A DNA stretch of 64,000 nucleotides, taken from Arachis hypogaea. Lineage: Eukaryota > Streptophyta > Magnoliopsida > Fabales > Fabaceae. Shown here one piece after another: positions 34,414-43,590 of the stretch. Each line of letters begins with the position of its first letter. Position 1 is the first letter of the stretch. The position numbers and the translations under genes are program-made. Under the pieces are notes generated by a model that worked only from the letters and a program-made list of their open reading frames with translations, was not told where the DNA came from and did no database searches. The stretch lies in contig NC_092048.1 in NCBI RefSeq assembly GCF_003086295.3, forward strand, positions 65,824,841 to 65,888,840, written 5' to 3'.

Positions 34414-36317
34414 TTGTTCGAGTTTGGACAACTGACGGTTCATCTTGTTGCTCAGATTAGGTAACTTTCTTTTCGTTTTCTTTTCAAAAATTTTTCAAAA
34501 ATCTTTCAAAACTTTCTCATCTGTTTTCGAAAAAAAAAAATATTTAATAATAAAAATAAATTATTCTATGGCTTCAAAATTTTTAAGAATGAATTCTAGT
34601 GTTTCATGAAGCATATGAAGCCTGGCTGGCTGTAAAGCCATGTCTAAATTCTTTTGGACTGAGGCTTCCTAATCATCATCACAAGAGCAAGCTAGTTGTT
34701 GCCAATAAAATTTGCTGTTGTATGCATGAGAGGTATCTGTTGAAGCTTGGCTGGCCATTGGCCATGTCTAGTGTTTTGGACTGGAGCTTTCTTTGAAAGC
34801 TTGGCTGGCTAGTGAGCCATGTCTAATTCCTGGACTGAAGCTTTAGACTAATATGGCAAGATTCCTGGAATTCATATTAAAAATTTTGGAATCCTTATTT
34901 TTCTTTTTCAATTAATTTTTCGAAAAAATCCAAAAAAAAATAAGAAAATCATAAAAATCAAAAATATTTTTCTGTTTCTTGTTTGAGTCTTGAGTCATGT
35001 TATAAGTTTGGTGTCAATTGCATGTGCATCTTGCATTTTTCGAAAATTTCATGCATTCATAGTGTTCTTCATGATCTTCAAGTTGTTCTTGGTAAGTCTT
35101 CTTGTTTGATCTTGATGATGTTTTGTTTTGTGTTGTATGGTGTTTTTCATATGCATTCTTGAATTCTTAGTGTCTAAGCATTAAAGAATTCTAAGTTTGG
35201 TGTCTTGCATGTTTTCTTTGCATTAAATTTTTTTTCAAAAATGTGTTCTTGATGTTCATCATGATCTTCAAAGTGTTCTTGGTGTTCATCTTGACATTCA
35301 TAGCATTCTTGCATGCATCACATGTTTTGATCTAAAAATTTCATGCATTGCATCTTTTTTAGTGTTTTTCTTTCTCATCATAAAAATTTCAAAAATAAAA
35401 AATATATCTTTCCCTTTTTCTCTCTCATCAAATTCGAAAATTTGAGTTGACTTTTTCAAAATTTTTTAAAATCAAGTTGTTTCTTATGAGTCAAATCAAA
35501 TTTTCAATTTGAAAATCTTATCTTTTTCAAAATCTTTTTCAAAAATCAAATCTTTTTCAAAATTCTTAGTTATTTTCGAAAATTCAAAAAAATATTTTGC
35601 AAAAATCTTTTTCTTATTTTTATACCAAATTTTCGAAAATAACAATAACAATTAATGTTTTGATTCAAAAATTTCAAGTTTGTTACTTGCTTGTTAAGAA
35701 AGATTCAAACTTTGAGTTCTAGAATCATATCTTGTGATTTCTTATGAATCAAGTCATTAATTGTGATTTTAAAAATCAAATCTTTTTTCAAAAACTAATT
35801 TCTATCATATCTTTTCAAAAATATCTTCTCATCTTATCTTTTTCAAAATATCTTTTCTAACTTCCTAACTTCTTATCTTTTCAAAATTTGTTTCAACTAA
35901 CTAACTAACTTTTTGTTTGTTTCTTAACTTTTTCAAAACTACCTAACTAACTCTCTCTCTCTAATTCTCGAAAATATATCCCCTCTTTTTCAAAAGTTTT
36001 TTTAATTAACTAATTATTCTTATTTTTTATTTTTTGATTTTAAAAATTTTCGAAAAAATACTAACATTTTTCAAAAACCATTTTCGAAAATCACTAACTC
36101 TTTTTCAAAAATAATTTTCGAAAATTCTCCCTCTCCCATCTTATTCTATTTATTTATTCATTTACTAACATCTCAACCCTCCTCACAGTTGTGTTTCTTC
36201 CATTATATTACATTCTTTGTCTCCCCCTCTTTTTCTACTCACACAGGGATCCCTATACTATGGTATAAAGGATCCATATTATTATTATTATTATTTCTGT
36301 GCCCTCTTCTTTGTCAT
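34414..36317 (+). other. B 5' leader
   Basis: 1.9 kb without an ORF, rich in TCTTTTTCAAAA-like repeats and with AAGTTTGGTGT motifs (about 35005 and 35199). A donor-like AG|GTAACTTTC (34460/34461) and an acceptor-like CTACTCACACAG (ending about 36245) could remove almost the whole leader. A short ATT repeat lies at about 36278-36295. Confidence 0.7.
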
Positions 36318-38644
36318 ATGAGCAGGAGCAAGGACAAGAATATTCTTGTTGAAGCAGATCCAGAACCTGAAAGGACTCTGAAGAGAAAATTAAGAGAAGC
36401 TAAATTAAAACAATCCAGAGATAACCTTTCAGAAATTTTTGAACAGGAAGAGGAGATGGCAGCCGAAAATACTAATAATGTAAGGAAGATGCTTGGTGAC
36501 TTTACTGCACCTAATTCCAATTTACATGGAAGAAGCATCTCCATTCCTGCCATTGGAGCAAACAACTTGAGCTGAAACCTCAATTAGTTTCTCTGATACA
36601 GTAGAACTGCAAGTTTCATGGACTTTCATCTGAAGATCCTTTTCAGTTCTTAACTGAATTCTTGCAGATATGTGATACTGTTAAGACTAATGGAGTAGAT
36701 CCTGAAGTCTACAGGCTCATGCTTTTCCCTTTTGCTGTAAGAGACAGAGCTAGATTATGGTTGGATTCTCAACCCAAAGACAGCCTGAACTCTTGGGATA
36801 AGCTGGTCACGGCTTTCTTAGCCAAGTACTTTCCTCCTCAAAAGCTGAGCAAGCTTAAAGCTGATGTTCAAACCTTCATACAGAAAGAAGGTGAATCCCT
36901 CTATGAAGCTTGGGAAAGATACAAACAGTTGACCAAAAAGTGTCCTTCTGACATGCTTTCAGAATGGACCATCCTGGATATATTCTATGATGGTTTATCT
37001 GAGCTATCAAAGATGTCACTGGACACTTCTGCAGGTGGATCCATTCACCTAAAGAAAACACCTGCAGAAGCTCAAGAACACATTGACATGGTTGCTAATA
37101 ACCAGTTCATGTACACTTCTGAAAGGAATCCTGTGAGTAATGGGACGCCTATGAAGAAGGGAGTTCTTGAAGTTGATACTCTGAATGCCATATTGGCTCA
37201 GAACAAAATATTGACTCAGCAAGTCAATATGATCTCTCAGAATCTGAATGGAATGCAAGCTGCATCCAACAGTACTCAAGAGGCTTCTTATGAAGAAGAA
37301 GCTTATGATCCTGAGAACCCTGCAATAGCAGAGGTGAATTACTTCGGTGAACCTTATGGAAACACCTATAACTCATCATGGAGAAATCATCCAAATTTCT
37401 CATGGAAGGATCAAAAGCCTCAACAAGGCTTTAATAATGGTGGAAGAAACAGGTTTAACAATAATAAACCTTTTCCATCATCCACTCAGCAACAAACAGA
37501 GAACTCTGAACAAAATGCTTCTAATTTAGCAAATCTAGTCTCTGATCTATCCAAGGCCACTGTGAGCTTCATGAATGAAACAAGGTCTTCTATTAGAAAT
37601 TTGGAAGCACAAGTAGGCCAGCTGAGTAAAAGGATCACTGAAATCCCTCCTAGTACTCTCCCAAGCAATACAGAAGAGAATCAAAAAGGAGAGTGCAAGG
37701 CCATTGACATAAGCACCATGGCCGAACCTACAAGGGGAGTGGAGAACGTGAATCCCAAGGAGGAAGACCTCCTGGGATGTCCAGTGATCAATAAGGAGCT
37801 TCCCTCTGAGGAACCAAAGGACTCTGAGGCTCATCTAGAAACCATAGAGATTCCATTGAACCTTCTTATGCCCTTCATGAGCTCTGATGAGTATTCCTCT
37901 TCTGAAGAGAATGAGGATGTTACTGAAGAGCAAACTGCCAAGTTTCTTGGTGCAATCATGAAGCTAAATGCCAAATCATTTGGTATTGATACTTGGGAAG
38001 TTGAACCTCCCTGGTTCATCAATGAACTAAGTGATCTGGATCAACTGACATTGCCTCAGAAGAGACAGGATCCTAGAAAGTTCATAATACCTTGTACCAT
38101 AGGCACCATGATCTTTAAGGCCCTGTGTGACCTTGGTTCAGGAATAAACCTCATGCCCCTCTCTGTAATAGAGAAACTGGGAATCTATGGGGTGCAAGCT
38201 GCTAAAATCTCATTAGAGATGGCAGACAATTCAAGAAAACAGGCATATGGACAAGTAGAGGACGTGTTAGTAAAGGTTGAAGGCCTTTACATCCCTGCTG
38301 ATTTCATAGTCCTGGATACTGGAAAGGAAGAGGATGAATCCATCATCCTAGGAAGACCTTTCCTGGCCACAGCAAGAGCTGTGATTGATGTTGACAGAGG
38401 TGAAATAGTCCTTCAATGGAATGAGGACTCCCTTGTGTTTAAAACTCAAGGATCTCTCTCTGCAACCATGGAGAGGAAGCAGAAAAAGCTTCTCTCAAAG
38501 CAGAGTCAACCAGAGCCCCCACAGTCAAACTCTAAGTTTGGTGTTGGGAGGCCACAACCAAATGCTAAGTTTGATATTGAACTCCCATATCCAAACTCTA
38601 AGTTTGGTGTTGGAGAGTCTCAACAATGCTCTGAACATCTGTGA
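36318..38644 (+). pseudogene. gag: B gag-protease (one frameshift, one nonsense codon)
   Basis: ATG at 36318 (MSRSKDKN). A one-base deletion at about 36566 and TAG at 36602-36604 (CAG to TAG) lie in the first 100 codons; from 36605 the frame is open for 679 codons to TGA at 38642. Seen: the gag block (ICDTVKTNGVDPEVYRL, SLYEAWERYKQLTKKCP), FNNGGRNRFNNNKPF-type N/Q-rich linker without a CCHC knuckle, then the protease with CDLGSGINLMPLSVIEKLG (about 38125) and ILGRPFLATA (about 38347). The tail carries SKFGVG repeats encoded by the CTAAGTTTGGTGTTGG motif and then stops. No RT follows. B's gag and C's gag belong to one family. Confidence 0.92.
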
Positions 38645-38693
38645 GGCTCCATGAGAGCCCACTGTCAAGCTATTGACATTAAAGAAGCGCTTG

Positions 38694-38709
38694 TTGGGAG
38701 GCAACCCAA
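38694..38709 (+). promoter_or_regulatory. Post-coding hairpin of B
   Basis: TTGGG AGGCAA CCCAA, also at 55611-55626 (C) and 63434-63449 (D). It sits 50-60 bases after the stop codon in each case. Confidence 0.65.
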
Positions 38710-38850
38710 TTTTTATTTATCTAACTATATTTTTCTTAGTTATATGTCTTTGTAGGTTCATGATCATGTGGAGTCACAAAATAAATATAAAAATTGAAAA
38801 CGGAATCAAAAATAGCAGAAGAAAAATCACACCGTGGAGGAGCATCTGTC

Positions 38851-39030
38851 TGGCGTTCAGCGCCAGAACAGAGCATGGTGCTGGCGCTGAATGCCCAAAA
38901 TGGGCAGCTTCTGGGCGCTGAACGCCAGAACAGGCATGGTTCTGGCGTTCAACGCTAGAAATGGCTAGTAAATGGGCGTTGAACGCCCAAAATGGCCACC
39001 AACCTGGCGCTGAACGCCCAGAGTTGTGTG
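38851..39030. repeat. Palindrome cassette in B noncoding region
   Basis: Six imperfect CTGGCGTTCAACGCCAG-type units, some with GCGCTGAACGCC centres. Confidence 0.85.
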
Positions 39031-39336
39031 CAAAGGCATTTTTACATGCCTAATGGGTGCAGGGATGTAAATCCTTGAACACCTCAGGATCTGTGGACCC
39101 ACAGGATCCCCACCTACCTCCACTCACTTCTTCTCACCACTTTCTTTCACATAACCCCATAAACACTCTTCATCAATCACCTCAAACTCTCTTCCCCATC
39201 ACCTCTTCACCACTCACATCCATCCACTCTTCCCCATAAACCTACCTCATAAACTCCACCTACCTTCAAAAATTCAAAACCAATTTCCCACCCAAACCCA
39301 CCCATATGGCCGAACCTTAACCCCCCCTCCCTTCCC

Positions 39337-39344
39337 TATATAAA
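39337..39344 (+). promoter_or_regulatory. TATA box upstream of B env-position ORF
   Basis: CCCTATATAAAGCCC, matching the strong plant TATA consensus, about 190 bases before the ATG and followed by a C/T-rich leader (CTCCCTCTCC, CTTCTTCTT). The best internal promoter candidate in the window. Confidence 0.55.
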
Positions 39345-39534
39345 GCCCTCCATTCTTCATCAAATTCACACAACACACCCCTCTACACCCCTCTTGGCCG
39401 AAACCACATCTCCCTCTCCCTCTCCATATTTCTTCTTCTTCTTCTTCTATTATTTTGTTTATTGCTCGAGGGTGAGCAATATTCTAAGTTTGGTGTGGTA
39501 AAAGCATAAGCTTTTTGTTTTTCCATTACCATTG

Positions 39535-40683
39535 ATGGCACCTAAGATCGGAGAATCCTCTAGAAAGGGGAAAGGGAAGACAAAAGCTTCCACCTCCGAG
39601 TCATGGGAGATGGAAAGGTTCATCTCCAAAGCCCATCAAGACCACTTCTATGATGTTGTGGCCAAGAAGAAGGTGATCCCTGAGGTCCCTTTTAAACTCA
39701 AAAGAAATGAGTATCCGGAAATCCGACATGAAATTCAAAGAAGAGGTTGGGAAGTTCTAACAAATCCCATCCAACAAGTCGGCATCCTAATGGTTCAAGA
39801 GTTCTATGCTAATGCATGGATCACCAAGAACCATGATCAAAGTAAGAACCCGGATCCAAAGAACTATGTTACAATGGTTCGGGGGAAATACTTAGATTTT
39901 AGTCTGGAAAATGTGAGGTTGGCGTTCAACTTGCCAAACATGGAAGAGAACGCACGCCCCTACACAAGGAGAGTCAACTTTGATCAAAGGTTGGACCAAG
40001 TCCTTATGGACATATGTGTAGAAGGAGCTCAATGGAAGGTTGACTCCAAAGGCAAGCCGGTTCAACTAAGAAGATTGGACCTCAAGCCTGTAGCTAGAGG
40101 ATGGTTGGAGTTTATTCAATGCTCAATCATTCCCACTAGCAACCGGTCTGAAGTTACTATAGACCGGGCCATCATGATCCATAGCATCATGATTGGAGAA
40201 GAGGTGGAAGTTCATGAGATTATACCTCAAGAACTCTACAAGGTGGCTGACAAGTCCTCCACTATGGCAAGGTTTGCCTTTCCTCACCTCATTTGCCACC
40301 TATGCAATTCAGCTGGGATTGACATAGAGGGAGATATCCTCATTAAAGAGGACAAGCCCATCACTAAGAAAAAGATGGAGCAAGCAAGAGAGCCCAGTCA
40401 TGGAGCTCAAGAGGCGCAAGAAGCTCATCACCATGAGATCCCGGAGATGCCTCAAATGCACTTTCCTCCACAAAACTATTGGGAGCAAATCAACACCTCC
40501 CTAGGAGAATTGAGTTCCAATATGGGACAACTAAGGGTGGAACATCAAGAGCACTCCATCATGCTTCATGAAATAAGAGAAGATCAAAAAGCAATGAGGG
40601 AGGAGCAACAAAGACAAGGAAGAGACATAGAAGAGCTCAAAGACATCATTGGTTCCTCAAGAAGGAAACGCCACCATCACTAA
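39535..40683 (+). CDS. B env-position protein (putative plant transposon protein family), intact
   Basis: 382 codons from ATG at 39535 (MAPKIGESSRKGKGK; the in-frame TTG just before is not needed). Basic N-terminus (about residues 1-30), then the plant-specific domain (about 40-260) with MVQEFYANAW, VRGKYLDFSLENVRL, LKPVARGWLEFI and IIPTSNRSEVTIDRA, all shared with A. Next a Q/E/H-rich linker, a C-terminal coiled coil (about 315-370) and a basic end RRKRHHH. No signal peptide or membrane span, so 'env' refers to position only; a nucleic-acid or gag partner role would be a guess. This is the only undamaged long ORF of the window, and a TATA box lies upstream. Confidence 0.85.
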   Translation: MAPKIGESSRKGKGKTKASTSESWEMERFISKAHQDHFYDVVAKKKVIPEVPFKLKRNEYPEIRHEIQRRGWEVLTNPIQQVGILMVQEFYANAWITKNHDQSKNPDPKNYVTMVRGKYLDFSLENVRLAFNLPNMEENARPYTRRVNFDQRLDQVLMDICVEGAQWKVDSKGKPVQLRRLDLKPVARGWLEFIQCSIIPTSNRSEVTIDRAIMIHSIMIGEEVEVHEIIPQELYKVADKSSTMARFAFPHLICHLCNSAGIDIEGDILIKEDKPITKKKMEQAREPSHGAQEAQEAHHHEIPEMPQMHFPPQNYWEQINTSLGELSSNMGQLRVEHQEHSIMLHEIREDQKAMREEQQRQGRDIEELKDIIGSSRRKRHHH

Positions 40684-41847
40684 GGTGGATTCATTCCTTG
40701 TTCTTATTTCTTCTGTTTTTCATTTTCTATGTTATGTACTTATCTATGTTTGTGTCTTCATTACATGATCATTAGTAGTTAGTAACTTTGTCTTAAAGTT
40801 ATGAATGTCCTATGAATCCATCACCTCTCTTAAATGAAAAATGTTTTAATTCAAAAGAACAAGAAGTACATGAGTTTCGAATTTATCCTTGAACTTAGCT
40901 TAATTATATTGATGTGGTGACAATGCTTCTTGCTTTCTGAATGAATGCTTGAGCAGTGCATATGTCTTTTGAAGTTGTTGTTTAAGAATGTTAAATATGT
41001 TGGCTCTTGAAAGAATGATGACTAGGAGACATGTTATTTGATAATCTAAAAAATCATAAAAATGATTCTTGAAGCAAGAAAAAGCAGCAAAGAACAAAGC
41101 TTGCAGAAAAAAAAAAAGAAAAGAAAAAAAAAAGTAGGCGAAAAAAAAATAGAAAGAAAAAAGAAAAAGCAAGCAGAAAAAGCCAAAAGCTCTTAAAACT
41201 AAGAGGCAAGAGCAAAAAGCCAATAACCCTTAAAACCAAAAGGCAAGGGCAAATAAAAAGGATCCCAAGGCTTTGAGCATCAGTGGATAGGAGGGCCTAA
41301 AGGAATAAAATCCTGGCCTAAGCGGCTAAACCAAGCTGTCCCTAACCATGTGCTTGTGGCGTGTAGGTGTCAAGTGAAAACTTGAGACTGAGCGATTAAA
41401 GTCAAGGTCCAAAGCAAAAAAAGAGTGTGCTTAAGAACCCTGGACACCTCTAATTGGGGACTCTAGCAAAGCTGAGTCACAATCTGAAAAGGTTCACCCA
41501 ATTATGTGTCTGTGGCATTTATGTATCCGGTGGTAATACTGGAAAACAAAGTGCTTAGAGGCACGGCCAAGACTCATAAAGTAGCTGTGTTCAAGAATCA
41601 ACATACTAAACTAGGAGAATCAATAACACTATCTGAACTCTGAGTTCCTAAAGATGCCAATCATTCTGAACCTCAATGGATAAAGTGAGATGCCAAAACT
41701 ATTCAAGAGGCAAAAAGCTATAAGTCCCGCTCATTTGATTGAAGCTATGTTTCATTGATAGTTTGGAATTTATAGTATATTCTCTTCTTTTTATCCTATT
41801 TGACTTTCAGTTGCTTGGGGACAAGCAACAATTTAAGTTTGGTGTTG
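40684..41847 (+). other. B 3' noncoding region
   Basis: Contains a purine-rich AAAAAGAAAAG tract (41100-41170), the conserved block of about 450 bases, the GAAA-loop hairpin (41367-41388), and the pre-LTR hairpin and motif (41811-41847). The phenylalanine-rich minus-strand frames at 40900-41239 are low-complexity artefacts. Confidence 0.8.
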
Positions 41848-43590
41848 TGATGAGCGGATAATTTATACGCTTTTTGATATTGTTTTTAGTATGTTTTTAG
41901 TAGGATCTAGTTACTTTTAGGGATGTTTTTATTAGTTTTTATGTTAAATTCACATTTCTGGACTTTACTATGAGTTTGTGTGTTTTTCTGTAATTTCAGG
42001 TATTTTCTGGCTGAAATTGAGGGACTTGAGCAGAAATCAGATTCAGAGGTTGAAGAAGGACTGCTGATGCTGTTGGATTCTGACCTCCCTGCACTCAAAG
42101 TGGATTTTCTGGAGCTACAGAACTCGAAATGGCGCGCTTTCAATTGCTTTGGAACGTAGACATCCAGGGCTTTCCAGCAATATATAATAGTCCATACTTT
42201 GGCCAAGAATAGACGACGTAAACTGGTGTTCAACGCCAGCTTTCTGCCCAAATCTGGCGTCCAGCGCCAGAAAAGGAGCCAAAACCAGAGTTGAACGCCC
42301 AAACTGGCACAAAAGCTGGCGTTCAACTCCAAGAAAGACCTCTACACGTGCAACACTCAAGCTCAGCCCAAACACACACCAAGTGGGCCCCGGAAGTGGA
42401 TTTATGCATCAATTACTTACTTTTGTAAACCCTAGTAGCTAGTTTATTATAAATAGGACCTTTCACTATTGTATTAGACGTCTTTTTGACCATCTTTGGA
42501 TCTTTGGATTATCTTATGATCCTGTGATCACGTTTTGGGGGCTGGCCATCTCGGCCATGCCTGGACCTTCACTTATGTATTTTCATACGGTAGAGTTTCT
42601 ACACTCCATAGATTAAGGTGTGGAGCTCTGCTGTTCCTCAAAGATTAATGCAAAGTACTTCTGTTTTCTATTCAATTCATCTTATTTCGCATCTAAGATA
42701 TCCATTCGCACCCAAGAACGTGATGAAGGTGATGATTATGTGTGACGCTCATCACCATTCTCCCCTATGAACACGTGCCTGACAAACACTTCCGTTCTAC
42801 ATGAAATAAGCTAGAATGAATATCTCTTAGATCTCTTAATCAGAATCTTCGTGGCGTACGCTAGAATGATGGCGGCATTCAAGAGAATCCGGAAAGTCTA
42901 AACCTTGTCTGTGGTATTCTGAGTAGGATTCAATGATTGAATGACTGTGACGAGCTTCAAACTCGCGATTGTTGGGCGTTAGTGACAGACGCAAAAGGAG
43001 GGTGAATCCTATTCCAGCATGATCGAGAACCGATAGATGATTAGCCGTGCTGTGACAGAGCATGTGAGCATATTTTTCACTGAGAGGAGGGGATGTAGCC
43101 ACTGACAACGGTGATGCCCTTGCATAAAGCCAGCCATGGAAAGGAGTAAGACTGATTGGATGAAGATAGCAAGAAAGCAGAGGTTCAGAGGAACGAAAAA
43201 CATCTCCATTCACTTATCTGAAATTCCTACCAATGATTTACATAAGTACCTCTTTCCCTATTCTATTATTTATTATTCAAAAACACCATTATCAATTTAT
43301 ATCTGCCTAACTGAGATTTGCAAGGTGACCATAGCTTGCTTCATACCAACAGTCTCCATGGGATTCGACCCTTACTCACGTAAGGTATTACTTGGACGAC
43401 CCAGTGCACTTGCTGGTTAGTTGTATTGAAGTTGTGAACCATGGTATTGGCACCATGTTCTTGGCGCCATTGCCAGGGAAAGAAAGAGCCATAAATTTTA
43501 CATAATCAAAGTGTAATCGCGATTGCGCGTACCAAGTTGCTCACGTTTCCAGGGATTGTTTGAGCCTGGACATCACAATTTCGTGCACCA
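41848..43590 (+). repeat. B 3' LTR
   Basis: 1743 bases, nearly identical to the 5' LTR, including palindromes (42215-42335), TATA box (42448-42455) and both fossil primer sites (43462-43479, 43538-43555). It ends CGTGCACCA at 43590, where A resumes with tgccac. Confidence 0.93.

Larger units (their letters stand above)
38645..39534 (+). other. B noncoding region between gag-protease and env-position ORF
   Basis: In order: short hairpin GTCAAGCTATTGAC, AAAGAAGCGCTTG, post-coding hairpin (38694-38709), palindrome cassette (38851-39030), C/A-rich low-complexity DNA (39090-39330), TATA box (39337-39344), C/T-rich leader, hairpin ATTGCTC/GAGCAAT (39461-39480), motif CTAAGTTTGGTGT (39484-39496), then the ATG. 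Confidence 0.8.
32648..43590 (+). mobile_element. Element B: non-autonomous gag-protease/env-position element inside A
   Basis: LTRs at 32648-34389 (1742 bases) and 41848-43590 (1743 bases), nearly identical; PBS, a 1.9-kb leader, gag-protease (36318-38644) and an intact env-position ORF (39535-40683). RT, RNase H and integrase are absent, so mobilization would need enzymes from a relative such as A. There is no target duplication (tgttg left, tgcca right); A has lost about 466 bases here, including its integrase C-terminus. Confidence 0.92.

Noticed and set aside
36273..36298. ATT microsatellite and CTT repeats at about 39430
   Set aside because: Short, common simple repeats with no special context beyond the C/T-rich leaders already noted.
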